In this document: positions 16,189-24,917 of the stretch, one piece after another
Layout: every line of letters starts with the position of its first letter
Position numbering within the stretch: the first letter of the stretch is position 1
Assembly (NCBI GenBank): GCA_019421345.1
Contig: JAHZFL010000008.1
Coordinates: 1-64,000 of the forward strand
Direction: 5' to 3'
DNA: 64,000 nt
Origin: Roseburia sp.
Lineage (GTDB): Bacteria; Bacillota; Clostridia; Lachnospirales; Lachnospiraceae
Position numbers and translations under genes: made by a program
The notes under the pieces: generated by a model
Told to the model about the DNA's origin: nothing
The model's database searches: none
Seen by the model: the letters and a program-made list of their open reading frames with translations, nothing else

Positions 16189-18405
16189 CTATCTCTTTGC
16201 AACCGCCCTCTGAAACAACATTCCGGTACTTATAAAATACGCAAGAAACAGCGTAAGAAAAATTCCCACCGTCCAAAAAAGCTGTGCTCCCACTGCGCCC
16301 AGACCGACATAGGCGGCAAGCTCGGCAGACACCATCTGTAAAAAATAGGGCAGTATCACGGCAGACACCAGAATGGCAAGCGCAACCGGAAGTCCGAACC
16401 AGACGCCAAGCTGCCCAAGCACTAACGTGCCCAAGGTCTTTTCATCCGCTCCCAGCTTCCGAAGTACCCCAAAACGGTATCTGTGTTTCTCCATATCCAA
16501 AAGCTGCTGCAGGGAGAGAATCGTCAGACAGATGACCATCAGCACGACTGCACCATAAATCATCATGGACTCCATAAGGAACGCACTTCCCTTGGTACTG
16601 TTGACCTGCAGCGTCCGAAGCCGGATAACATATTCCATTCCATCCTCTGATTCCTCCGCATACACCGCAGAAAACGCCTGCTCCAACGCGTGCGCCTGCG
16701 CATAGGAAATCGGCTCCTTCGTCATAATATAGCGGTTCTGGTTCACAGGAAGCAGCTTTTCACAGACAGCATCCGGAAAAACATAAATAAATCTTGTATA
16801 ACGATTATAGAGATTCTCTCCCATCGCGTCGTCATAATAGGAAGCGGCGCAAGCCGTCAGCTCCCCCGCATCTGTGGAAACGCTCCGGTTGTTTTGCAGA
16901 AACTCCTCCCGCTCCTCGTCCTCTGCCGCCAGATGCCACTGCGTTGTAAACTCCGTTTCCCGGAGCGTGACAGGATTTAGCCCAAGCATTTCCCGCATCG
17001 CATTGTAATCACTCAATGAGATTGCCACCGCAGGAAAATCAAGCTTTTCCCTGTCGTGGAAGCGTTCCCGCTCCGGTAGATATAGCGACACCGTCGCGTC
17101 TGCCTCCACCGTAATCCCCTGCTCCCGGAAAAACTCCGTAACTTCCTCATAACTCCCCTGCCGCAAATCCTTTTCGTCAAATACATTGTGATAATCGCTT
17201 GAAATCTGCACATCATACATGGAACGCGAATCCAGATACCCAAAGCTCCATTGACAAAGCAGCGGCGCTGCCACAAACAGAAATACTGCCGCAACAAATG
17301 TCATGCAGATGACCGACATTGTTTTCGTCGTAGTCACAAGCTTCGAGAGAAGCTGCCCAAAAAAGAAAAGATGACAGCCGCTGTATGTATACGCTTTTGC
17401 CTTTTCCTTCCACAGCCCGATCGCACGGCTCATAAGGCAGATGACTGCACAGATCAAAAACAGCACGTCCGCCACCAGAAACATCAGATACTGGTTCATC
17501 ATGCCAGCCCCAAGCGACAGATAAAATTCCCGCTGCACATAAGCGACACTGGCAGTCCCCAGTGTGCTGCACAAAACGCACGGCACAAGCCCCCAAAGAA
17601 GCACAAAGATATTCCGCCGCCTTTTTGAAACCGCGCAAAATGCCGCCCACAAAAGCGTGACTGCCGGAAACAGAAGATTCGCCCAAAACATCAGTCTCGC
17701 CGGAAGCGGAAATCTGGAATCATAGTAAAAATATATTTTCTGAATCCCCGTCTGAAGCATCCATACTGCAAGCAGGAGATAGCAGGCAATGACTGCCGGC
17801 ATCCAACGGCTCTTTTTTAGCTCCGGCTCATTGCGGCGGTTCGCCGTCATCATCTCGATGATCACAGTTTTACGGATCGTGCGCACGTTGCACAGCCCCA
17901 ACACAAGAAAACAGCACCCAAAAAACAGCACCGTCCATCCGACCGTATCGGGAAACAGCATCCACTCGAAACGATACGCACGCTCATAGATGCGCATCAG
18001 CATGGCTGTGATAAACTGTGAGACGACCGCGCCTCCGAGGATTCCTCCCGCCACTGCAATCATTCCCACAAAAAAGGTCTCCGCAAAAAAGAGCCACGCA
18101 ATGACTCTCTGCTCCATGCCCATCACTGCCAAAACGGCAAAATCGCGCTGCCTCGTGCGCAGCATATAACGGTTGACATACTGGATCAGAAACAACAGCA
18201 GCAGGGAAACTGCCCCGATCGACAGCTTCATCCCGTCGCTTAAAAGCGTAAAATCATACTCCACCCCGACGTCTGGATGATAGTGATCGCTGGAAATTGA
18301 CAAAAACGCATAAAACAGCATGACGCAGACTGTCAGTGTCACAACATAGACGATATAATCTCTCGCCGCGCGCCTGATATTATTCCAAACCAGTCTGGTG
18401 TACAT
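16189..18405 (-). CDS. ABC transporter permease, FtsX-like, first permease
   Basis: 738 aa with the FtsX-type topology: an N-terminal helix (20-37), several helices from 55 to 370, a large external domain (about 390-600) and three C-terminal helices. The ATG lies 26 bp inside the end of the ATPase gene, which suggests translational coupling. Two large permeases with one ATPase next to a kinase/regulator pair is common in Lachnospiraceae. It probably senses and exports or removes a wall-active peptide. Confidence 0.88.
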   Translation of the reverse strand: MYTRLVWNNIRRAARDYIVYVVTLTVCVMLFYAFLSISSDHYHPDVGVEYDFTLLSDGMKLSIGAVSLLLLFLIQYVNRYMLRTRQRDFAVLAVMGMEQRVIAWLFFAETFFVGMIAVAGGILGGAVVSQFITAMLMRIYERAYRFEWMLFPDTVGWTVLFFGCCFLVLGLCNVRTIRKTVIIEMMTANRRNEPELKKSRWMPAVIACYLLLAVWMLQTGIQKIYFYYDSRFPLPARLMFWANLLFPAVTLLWAAFCAVSKRRRNIFVLLWGLVPCVLCSTLGTASVAYVQREFYLSLGAGMMNQYLMFLVADVLFLICAVICLMSRAIGLWKEKAKAYTYSGCHLFFFGQLLSKLVTTTKTMSVICMTFVAAVFLFVAAPLLCQWSFGYLDSRSMYDVQISSDYHNVFDEKDLRQGSYEEVTEFFREQGITVEADATVSLYLPERERFHDREKLDFPAVAISLSDYNAMREMLGLNPVTLRETEFTTQWHLAAEDEEREEFLQNNRSVSTDAGELTACAASYYDDAMGENLYNRYTRFIYVFPDAVCEKLLPVNQNRYIMTKEPISYAQAHALEQAFSAVYAEESEDGMEYVIRLRTLQVNSTKGSAFLMESMMIYGAVVLMVICLTILSLQQLLDMEKHRYRFGVLRKLGADEKTLGTLVLGQLGVWFGLPVALAILVSAVILPYFLQMVSAELAAYVGLGAVGAQLFWTVGIFLTLFLAYFISTGMLFQRAVAKR

Positions 18406-19162
18406 CGGACACGCCTCCTCCCATCATAGTCAGGACATTTAAGATTTTTTCAAAAAATGCCTGCCTTGAATCGTCGCCCCGCAAAATCTCGGTAAAGATC
18501 GCACCGTCGCGCAAAAATAAAATACGCTTTGTATAGCTCGCCGAAAATGCGTCGTGCGTCACCATCAGAATCGTCGCCCCCAGCATATCATTCATGCCCT
18601 GCATTGTCGCCAGCAGCATCTGCGAGGAATGGCTGTCGAGTGCCCCGGTCGGTTCATCCGCCAGAATCAGCTTCGGATGATTGACGATCGCCCGCGCACA
18701 GGCGCAGCGCTGTTTTTGTCCGCCGGAAACCTCATACGGATATTTTTCCAGAATATCCGTGATATTTAGGCTTGCGGCAATCTCCTTCACCCGCGCCTCG
18801 ATCTCCTTGACCGGAACATGGTTGATCGTCAGCGCCAGCGCGATATTTTCCGAAATTGTCAGTGTATCCAGCAGATTAAAATCCTGAAAAATAAAGCCCA
18901 GATTTTCCCTGCGGAATTTTGCGATGGCTTTCTCCTTAAGCTCCGTGACATCCGTTCCGTCCAGATAAATATGTCCCGCGCTCACCGTATCGATCGTCGA
19001 AATGCAGTTTAGCAGCGTCGTCTTTCCGGAGCCCGACGCCCCCATGATCCCAAGGAACTCGCCCTCCTGCACACAAAAGCTGATGTCCTTGATCGCCTGC
19101 GTGATATTTCCTTCGTTTCCGTAAAATTTCTGGATATGATCCAGCTTTAAAATCTTTTTCAT
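18380..19162 (-). CDS. ABC transporter ATPase (MacB/BceA type)
   Basis: 260 aa nucleotide-binding subunit. Walker A GASGSGKTT is at residues 41-49, the signature is VSGGQKQR, Walker B is LILADEPTGALDS, and the switch His lies in MVTHD. It energises the two FtsX-like permeases encoded after it. It is the first gene of the transporter operon, preceded by a promoter with a weak -35 and an upstream palindrome, which points to activation by the response regulator encoded at 20399. Confidence 0.95.
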   Translation of the reverse strand: MKKILKLDHIQKFYGNEGNITQAIKDISFCVQEGEFLGIMGASGSGKTTLLNCISTIDTVSAGHIYLDGTDVTELKEKAIAKFRRENLGFIFQDFNLLDTLTISENIALALTINHVPVKEIEARVKEIAASLNITDILEKYPYEVSGGQKQRCACARAIVNHPKLILADEPTGALDSHSSQMLLATMQGMNDMLGATILMVTHDAFSASYTKRILFLRDGAIFTEILRGDDSRQAFFEKILNVLTMMGGGVSDVHQTGLE

Positions 19163-19190
19163 CGTCCCACCTCGTTCTTTTCATACCCTG

Positions 19191-19219
19191 ATTATAAAAG
19201 AAAATATCCGCCGTTTGCA
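19191..19219 (-). promoter_or_regulatory. Activator-dependent promoter of the ABC transporter operon
   Basis: Minus strand perfect -10 TATAAT (19196-19191) but a poor -35 TGCAAA (19219-19214) at 17-bp spacing. The palindrome immediately upstream is placed as an activator would be. Confidence 0.6.
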
Positions 19220-19228
19220 TCGTTTTTT

Positions 19229-19256
19229 CTAACAAAGTTCTAACAATATTGTTAGA
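19229..19256. promoter_or_regulatory. Palindromic response-regulator site upstream of the ABC operon
   Basis: TCTAACAATATTGTTAGA (19239-19256) is a perfect 18-bp palindrome, with a further half-site TCTAACAAAG directly beside it (19229-19238). It sits at about -40 to -72 relative to the predicted start. It is the natural candidate binding site for the OmpR-type regulator of this locus. Just beyond it, 19279-19304 holds a 9-bp GC-rich hairpin CCGCAGGCG/CGCCTGCGG. Confidence 0.65.
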
Positions 19257-19371
19257 TTTCCTGACCGAATAAAGAATCCCGCAGGCGAGATTCTCCGCCT
19301 GCGGCGGGGGACAACCGCAGCACAATTCCTTTCCAACACAGTGCGCGTCCTCGCGCGTAATGCTATGTCAT

Positions 19372-19398
19372 AAAAAAGCAGAGCCATACTAGCTCTGC
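19372..19398 (-). terminator. Intrinsic terminator overlapping the histidine kinase stop
   Basis: Minus strand GCAGAGC (19398-19392), 7-nt loop including the stop codon, GCTCTGC (19384-19378), then TTTTTT. It separates the kinase gene from the transporter operon. Confidence 0.8.
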
Positions 19399-20402
19399 AC
19401 CTGATGAATAAAATGATTGATTTGAAAAGCCAGTCGGATTCTCGTTCCCTCCCCCGCCGACTCAGCGCAGATTCCGATACCAAGCTTATCGCAAAGGCGT
19501 TTACAGAGATACAGTCCAATACCGGTGGAGTTTTGTCTGCTTCTGCCGTTTTGCCCGGTAAAGCCTTTTTCAAAGATACGCGGCAGATCGCCTGCCGGGA
19601 TTCCGATTCCCGAATCCTCCACAAACAGATATATTTTATCCCCCTCCGGCTGCGCATAAAAATGAAGCTCCGGCTTGCTGCCTTTGTATTTTACTGCATT
19701 GACGATCAGTTGATCCAGAATAAAACGAATCCACTTATCATCGGAATACACGGTCACATCATTCTCATCGATGACAAGTGAAACACCGTTTTGCAGCAAA
19801 AGATATTTATTATCCGCGATCGCCTGATGCACCACATCAAAAAGCCGCAGCTCCCGAATCGAATAATCCTTTTCCGTGTGCTCACTCCTCGCATAATAAA
19901 GCGCCTGCTCGGTAAAACGATCCGTTTTCTCAAGCTCCGTCATCAGCTCTCTTGTAAACGGCGCAGTATGATTTTCACACAAAAGCTTCATCGCAGTGAT
20001 CGGTGTCTTGATCTCGTGAATCCACTGCTCAATATATTCCCTGTATTCCTCACGCTCCCGCAGCACATCGTTTGTCTGCTCCAGCATCGACTTAAACGCC
20101 TGCTTCAAGAGGAAAAACCAGACCTCCTCCTCTGCATCCTGTGGCTCAGGCAGCAGCTCTGCCAGAAGATACCGCTCCTTTAGCCCCTCCGAGAGCCTCT
20201 TTAGCCTTCCAAGCCTCTTTTTCTTCCGGTAATAGGACAACAGCAGCACTCCCGCTAAAGCCAGAGTCCAGACCACAGCGATCAGAAGAATCATATCCAC
20301 ACTGTTTCCCGTCAGCAAAAGGAATGCGCCAAGTAAAACGATCCCCGCCCCATTCAAAAGCAGAACCGGCATCCTCTCCCTCCAGTACCGTCTCCCGTTC
20401 AT
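19389..20402 (-). CDS. Sensor histidine kinase, BceS-like intramembrane-sensing type
   Basis: 337 aa. Two membrane helices (about 13-31 and 36-56) separated by only a few residues leave almost no external sensor domain, as in intramembrane-sensing kinases that read the state of an ABC transporter. The phosphorylated His129 is in WIHEIKTPI, followed by ATPase motifs DSGIGIP and STGIGLYLCKRL. The ATG overlaps the response regulator stop by 4 bp. Together they very likely control the ABC operon downstream. Confidence 0.93.
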   Translation of the reverse strand: MNGRRYWRERMPVLLLNGAGIVLLGAFLLLTGNSVDMILLIAVVWTLALAGVLLLSYYRKKKRLGRLKRLSEGLKERYLLAELLPEPQDAEEEVWFFLLKQAFKSMLEQTNDVLREREEYREYIEQWIHEIKTPITAMKLLCENHTAPFTRELMTELEKTDRFTEQALYYARSEHTEKDYSIRELRLFDVVHQAIADNKYLLLQNGVSLVIDENDVTVYSDDKWIRFILDQLIVNAVKYKGSKPELHFYAQPEGDKIYLFVEDSGIGIPAGDLPRIFEKGFTGQNGRSRQNSTGIGLYLCKRLCDKLGIGICAESAGEGTRIRLAFQINHFIHQVQS

Positions 20403-21067
20403 ATCAAATACCCCTGTCCGTGTTTTGTTTTGATAAAATCCGTGACACCAAGCTTTGAAAGCTTTTCACGAATCCTGCCAATGTTGACGCTGAGCGCATT
20501 GTCATCGACATAAAGCCGGTTATCCCACAGATACTCGATCAGGTCGGCTCTTGTGCAGATTTTTCCTGCGTGTGTCAGGAGATAGTACATGATCTTTGTC
20601 TCATTCTTTGTCAGCTCCGCCGCCGTACCGTTTACCTCTATCGTTCCGTTTTCCAGACACAACGACACGCCGCCGTGCGAAAGTCTGCGTTCCTGCTCCT
20701 TCGGATAAGCACGCTTTAACAAAGATGCGATCTTCGCCAGCAGGATCGCAGTATGATACGGCTTCGTCAGAAACGCGTCCCCGCCCAGCATAATACTGTT
20801 TAATTCATCCATATCCGTGCCGCAGCTCGTGACGAAAATAATCGGCACATCCGAAAAAGTCCGAATCCCGGAGCAGATCGCAAAGCCGCTCTCCTGCGGC
20901 AGCTTGACATCCAGCAGGATCAGATGCGGCTGTATCTGCCTCACCTGTGCCATGACGTCCGTAAAATCATAAATTGCAGACGTCTCATACCCGTTTCCCT
21001 CCAAAAGTGTCTGCAATTCTTTTCGGATCACAGGATCGTCCTCAATAACTAAAATCTTTGCCCTCAT
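20399..21067 (-). CDS. OmpR-family response regulator, BceR-like
   Basis: 222 aa. The receiver domain has the acidic pair ED-D (10-11), phosphoacceptor Asp53 in LLDVKLP and Lys in FLTKPY. The C-terminal winged helix (about 125-222) includes the ADLIEYLWDN and VNIGRIREKL segments. The frame extends to 21142, but the ATG at 21067 with AGGAGG gives the normal start MRAKILVIEDD. The probable target is the palindrome at 19239. Confidence 0.94.
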   Translation of the reverse strand: MRAKILVIEDDPVIRKELQTLLEGNGYETSAIYDFTDVMAQVRQIQPHLILLDVKLPQESGFAICSGIRTFSDVPIIFVTSCGTDMDELNSIMLGGDAFLTKPYHTAILLAKIASLLKRAYPKEQERRLSHGGVSLCLENGTIEVNGTAAELTKNETKIMYYLLTHAGKICTRADLIEYLWDNRLYVDDNALSVNIGRIREKLSKLGVTDFIKTKHGQGYLI

Positions 21068-21199
21068 CCGATACCTCCTGCAAGCTTTCCTGTCGCCATT
21101 TCTATCTATTGCTATGATGCCATAATTTCTTTCAAAAAGCAAAGCGTCTCTTTGTAAAAGTTGTATAAACAGGCGCCTGCTGCACGCCGCAAGACATCA

Positions 21200-21233
21200 A
21201 AAAGCAGGAAATCCATATGAATCTCCTGCTTTT
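21200..21233. terminator. Intrinsic terminator between lipoprotein gene and response regulator
   Basis: AAAAGCAGGA (21200-21209) pairs with TCCTGCTTTT (21224-21233), with TTTTT following on the minus strand. It ends transcripts of the lipoprotein gene. The gap 21068-21387 otherwise holds only this hairpin and a 40-bp dispersed repeat. Confidence 0.7.
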
Positions 21234-21240
21234 CGTATGT

Positions 21241-21280
21241 TTGACATAAGAGCGGCTCGCGAAGCGTGTCACTCGTTGTT
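21241..21280 (+). repeat. 40-bp dispersed repeat, copy 1
   Basis: A 40-bp sequence beginning TTGACATAAGAGCGGC recurs in reverse orientation at 35920-35959 with 39 of 40 identical bases. It contains a small imperfect hairpin GAGCG-GCT-CGC-GAA-GCG-TGT-C(A/G)CTC. It is intergenic here. It may be a mobile intergenic repeat or a binding site. Confidence 0.85.
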
Positions 21281-21387
21281 TATATACTTCTCTTTTTAGC
21301 CATGCAGCGTACTGCTTCCTGTGTAGGAAACTCCTGCGGTCGGATGCCGGCGTCACATTCCTTGAAGGATTGCGTACTGTCCATCTA

Positions 21388-21957
21388 CTAAAGTCCCTGC
21401 ACCTCTGCCATTGCATTTGCCAAATCGGTTGTAAGAGTTGTTACCTCGCTGGTCAACCCTGCGAGCTCCTCGGTATAGGCAGCCTGATCGATCGTTCCGT
21501 CTATTCCACCCTGAATAAGATCTGCATACCCATCAATAAATTCACCAAACGCAGTACTCTTTTCTGCCAGATTCTTATGTGCCTCCTCATAGCCCTTCGG
21601 CGGATTTGCGATCGCACCGAAATCTAAAAACGGCTGCTTTGTCTGACGAATGCTCTCAATCTCTTTTACCGCTTGGTCTACATTTCCGGCATTCGCTGCC
21701 TCGGTGAACGCCATAATAGCGTTCATGAAATCCTCTGCTGCCGGATTGAGTGCTTCCACCTGTGCAAGATAATCATCCTTGCTCATCTCCCCGGCTTCTT
21801 TGCTCTCCTCCTGCTTCTCCGCTGCGCTATTGCTTTCAGATGCATCTGCACTTCCTGCTGCATCTGTACTTCCTGCTGCGTCTCCGCCACCGGAACATCC
21901 AACTACCGAAAACGCTACCGCAACTGACAGCAACACTGCAAATATTTTCTTTTTCAT
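21388..21957 (-). CDS. Predicted lipoprotein, unknown function
   Basis: 189 aa from the preferred ATG at 21957 (AGGAG 7 nt upstream; earlier ATGs exist at 21972 and 21963). It has a classic lipoprotein signal: MKKK, hydrophobic stretch, then FSVVGC with the lipidated Cys around residue 21. A low-complexity Gly/Ala/Ser/Asp linker (about 22-55) leads to a helical domain with no family I recognise. It would be anchored outside the cytoplasmic membrane. It is monocistronic with its own promoter and terminator. Confidence 0.85.
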   Translation of the reverse strand: MKKKIFAVLLSVAVAFSVVGCSGGGDAAGSTDAAGSADASESNSAAEKQEESKEAGEMSKDDYLAQVEALNPAAEDFMNAIMAFTEAANAGNVDQAVKEIESIRQTKQPFLDFGAIANPPKGYEEAHKNLAEKSTAFGEFIDGYADLIQGGIDGTIDQAAYTEELAGLTSEVTTLTTDLANAMAEVQGL

Positions 21958-22022
21958 ACCCATTCTCCTCATAAGTAAGATTTTTAACTGGGAATATATT
22001 CCTATTCCCTAAAGTTAGGAGC

Positions 22023-22051
22023 ATTATATCATCCTGCTTTTGCAATAGCAA
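22023..22051 (-). promoter_or_regulatory. Sigma-A-type promoter of the lipoprotein gene
   Basis: Minus strand TTGCTA (22051-22046), 17-bp spacer, perfect TATAAT (22028-22023). The leader holds a GGGAATA/TATTCCC inverted repeat at 21990-22009, which may be a leader hairpin or an operator. Confidence 0.65.
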
Positions 22052-22153
22052 TATGATTTTGAAAAAAATCATCCTTTTCTTATCAGCACAGAAACTCGTT
22101 CTAATTTCTTCCGATTCCGCCGCCAAACAGGTGTACTGTTTCACGGATTTTAC

Positions 22154-23524
22154 CTACTCCATCACTTTGCGGATAATATCATCCTTCCACTTTTCATACG
22201 GATGATACCGCATCGGCAGGTCCAGCCAGTTATATTTCTTTAACACGCTTTTCCGGTGGCTGAATGTCTCAAAGCCGTGCTTGCCGTGGTAATTCCCCAT
22301 ACCGCTTGCCCCGACGCCGCCGAACCCCATCTCCGAACTCGCAAGATGCATGATCGTATCATTGACGCAGCCGCCGCCAAAGGAAATGCGCGAAATCACC
22401 CACCGCTCCATGCGACGGTCTGTCGTAAACACATAGCATGCAAGCGGCTTTTCAAAATGGCGAATGAGCGGCAGCAGCTCCTCCCGTGTCTCAAATGTCA
22501 GGACCGGCAAAACCGGACCAAAGATTTCCTCCTGCATAACCGGAGCATCCAAAGACACCTCATCCAAAATGGTCGGTGCGATCTGAAGTGTTTCGGGATT
22601 TCCCATGCCGCCGACGATCACCTTCTCCCCCTGTATCAGTCCCATCACCCGCCGGTAATGCTTCTCGTTTACCATCCGCGGATACTCCTCTGCCTCCAGC
22701 GGATTTTCCCCAAGCATCGCCGTGATCTCCTCTTTCATTGCAGCAAGCAGCGCCTCCTTAACCTCCCTGTGCACGACGAGGTAATCCGGCGCGACACAGG
22801 TCTGACCCGAATTTAAGATTTTTCCAAACATGATACGTCGCGCAGCAAGCTTTATATCTGCCGTCTTATCTACAATACAGGGACTTTTTCCGCCAAGCTC
22901 CAGCGTCACGGGCGTTACATAGCGCGCCGCCTTCTCCAGCACAATTTTTCCGACTGTGGTGCTTCCCGTAAAAAAGATATGATCAAAGCGCTGCTCCAGC
23001 AGTTCATTATTTTCTTCCCGACCTCCCTCTACAACCGCAACATGCTGCGTCACAAAATAATCGCCGATCATTTCTGCCAGAATGGAAGACACATGCGGCG
23101 CGTATGCGGATGGTTTTAAAATAACGCAATTTCCCGCAGCAATTGCATTGATCAGCGGTTCCAGACACAGGAGCACCGGATAATTCCACGGCGCCATCAC
23201 AAGCGTCACACCATACGGCTCTGCAATCGTAAAGCTGCATGCCGGGAAATTTGCGAGCTTTGTCTTGACATACTCCTGCCTCATCCATCTTGCCAGACGC
23301 TTTGTACAATGAGTAAGCTCCATACGCGTCATACAGATTTCCGCCATACAGCTCTCGGACACTGATTTATGTAAATCCTGATACAGTGCATTACAAAGCT
23401 TCTTCTCATAGCGCTCAAGTGCATCGTGCAGACGCCCCAAAGCCGCCAGGCGAAATGTATAGGTGAGCGTTACGCCCGACTCAAAATATTCTCTCTGCTT
23501 CTTTACCAATTCCTCTGCTCTCAT
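22154..23524 (-). CDS. Aldehyde dehydrogenase (NAD(P)+), class-3-like
   Basis: 456 aa; oxidises aldehydes to acids. Key features are the cofactor region FTGSTTVGK, the general base Glu in LELGGKSPC, and the nucleophile Cys in NSGQTCVAPDY. The shorter N-terminus and about 460-residue length fit the class-3 / fatty aldehyde group, and the hydrophobic-to-basic C-terminus is normal. The ATG at 23524 is preferred because GAGGA lies 5 nt upstream; ATG 23536 and TTG 23542 are alternatives. It stands alone, divergent from the SDR gene. Confidence 0.92.
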   Translation of the reverse strand: MRAEELVKKQREYFESGVTLTYTFRLAALGRLHDALERYEKKLCNALYQDLHKSVSESCMAEICMTRMELTHCTKRLARWMRQEYVKTKLANFPACSFTIAEPYGVTLVMAPWNYPVLLCLEPLINAIAAGNCVILKPSAYAPHVSSILAEMIGDYFVTQHVAVVEGGREENNELLEQRFDHIFFTGSTTVGKIVLEKAARYVTPVTLELGGKSPCIVDKTADIKLAARRIMFGKILNSGQTCVAPDYLVVHREVKEALLAAMKEEITAMLGENPLEAEEYPRMVNEKHYRRVMGLIQGEKVIVGGMGNPETLQIAPTILDEVSLDAPVMQEEIFGPVLPVLTFETREELLPLIRHFEKPLACYVFTTDRRMERWVISRISFGGGCVNDTIMHLASSEMGFGGVGASGMGNYHGKHGFETFSHRKSVLKKYNWLDLPMRYHPYEKWKDDIIRKVME

Positions 23525-23810
23525 CCTAATCCTCATTTCCAACCGGCTTACCGCAAGGGTTTACCTCATATCTTACCTATTTGCCTCCGTCATAAAAGCT
23601 GTTTTTCTTATGGCTTATTCCTTTTATTTATGCTACAATAAGACCAATTACCACCCCTCATTTTTTGAGAGGTTTCCTGCGCGAAATCACATTCCGCTTT
23701 GATTTGAATACCCACATTTGTGCCGGAGCGTCACAAATGCAGATCACAGAGCCGAGCCGAAACCAACGCTCGTTTCTCAGCAAAAAATCGCTTCGGAAGG
23801 GAGAATTGAT

Positions 23811-24539
23811 ATGAAAACCGCGCTCATCACAGGAGCTTCCCGCGGCATCGGCCGCGCCATTGCCACCGCTTTCGCAAAAGAAGGCTTTCGTCTTGTCATA
23901 AACTGCTCCAGCTCCAAAGATGCCCTGTACGACTTACGGGATCAGCTTATCCGCACACATCACACAGACGTCCTTGCAGACGTTGGCGATATTTCGGATC
24001 ATTCCTATGTTCATGATTTATTTGCGCGCACACAGGAGCGTTTTGGCGGCGTGGATATTCTGATCAATAATGCCGGCATCTCCTATGTCGGACTGCTCAG
24101 CGAGATGTCTATCGACGAATGGAACCGCATCGTCGGCGTGAATCTGACCTCCGTCTTTTCTACCTGTAAGCATGCAATTCCTCACATGCTGCACCGTCAG
24201 TCCGGCAAAATCATTAACATTTCCTCCATCTGGGGAAATGTCGGTGCTTCCTGCGAAGTCGCCTATTCTGCGTGCAAAGGAGGCATGAATGCTTTTACCC
24301 GCGCGCTCGCAAAGGAGCTTGCGCCAAGCAACATTCAAGTCAATGCCATCGCATGCGGCGTCATTGATACGGAAATGAACGCCTGCTTTGCCAAGGAGGA
24401 GCTGGCTGCTTTGACGGAGGAGATTCCCGCAGGTCGTTTCGGCACGCCGGAGGAGGTTGCCGCACTTGCCCTGCAGCTTTGTGCCGCCGGCTCTTATCTC
24501 ACCGGACAGATCATAACCTTAGACGGAGGTTTTACCTAA
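23811..24539 (+). CDS. Short-chain dehydrogenase/reductase, FabG-like
   Basis: 242 aa Rossmann-fold oxidoreductase. The nucleotide motif TGASRGIG is at residues 8-15, NNAG at 87-90, and the catalytic set is Ser138/139, Tyr152 and Lys156 (YSACK). The ending GQIITLDGGFT is typical of the FabG group of 3-oxoacyl-ACP reductases. The substrate cannot be told. No other fatty-acid synthesis gene is nearby, so a specialised role is possible. The ATG at 23811 has GGAAGGGAGA ahead, although the frame opens earlier at 23718. It is followed 18 bp later by an XRE regulator. Confidence 0.93.
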   Translation: MKTALITGASRGIGRAIATAFAKEGFRLVINCSSSKDALYDLRDQLIRTHHTDVLADVGDISDHSYVHDLFARTQERFGGVDILINNAGISYVGLLSEMSIDEWNRIVGVNLTSVFSTCKHAIPHMLHRQSGKIINISSIWGNVGASCEVAYSACKGGMNAFTRALAKELAPSNIQVNAIACGVIDTEMNACFAKEELAALTEEIPAGRFGTPEEVAALALQLCAAGSYLTGQIITLDGGFT

Positions 24540-24557
24540 CATCAGCAGGAGGCTGCC

Positions 24558-24917
24558 ATGCAAATCGGAACACGCATTCAAAAACTTTTAACCGAACAGG
24601 GAATCTCACAGTGCAGACTTGCCCATGATCTGCACCTTAATCCAAACACCATCAACGGCTATATCAAAAACCGCAGACTGCCGGACTGCTTTACACTCTC
24701 AAGGATTGCCTGTTACCTCGGCACAAATGTCGACTATCTGCTCGGCAATACCAACATCCGTGTCAATCCCCAACTGCCCCTCAACGAAAAAGAAACACAG
24801 CTTCTCAATCATTATCGCTGCATGACGCAGGAGCACCGCCATATGCTGGAGGAAGTCTCCGCCGCGCTCTCAAAGCGCAGCAGCCTTAACTCCCACGTCA
24901 CTCTGCCGTCAATATGA
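24558..24917 (+). CDS. XRE-family transcriptional regulator
   Basis: 119 aa: an N-terminal helix-turn-helix (residues 5-60: ISQCRLAHDLHLNPNTINGYIKNRRLPD) and a helical C-terminal tail. It is probably co-transcribed with the SDR gene (AGGAGG ribosome binding site in the 18-bp gap). Its end overlaps the convergent glycogen debranching gene by 20 bp. The target is unknown. Confidence 0.88.
   Translation: MQIGTRIQKLLTEQGISQCRLAHDLHLNPNTINGYIKNRRLPDCFTLSRIACYLGTNVDYLLGNTNIRVNPQLPLNEKETQLLNHYRCMTQEHRHMLEEVSAALSKRSSLNSHVTLPSI

Noticed and set aside
23543..23810. Promoters in the divergent ALDH-SDR gap
   Set aside because: No pair of hexamers at good spacing stood out, only a possible TACAAT and a CCTC/GAGG hairpin, so none is annotated.
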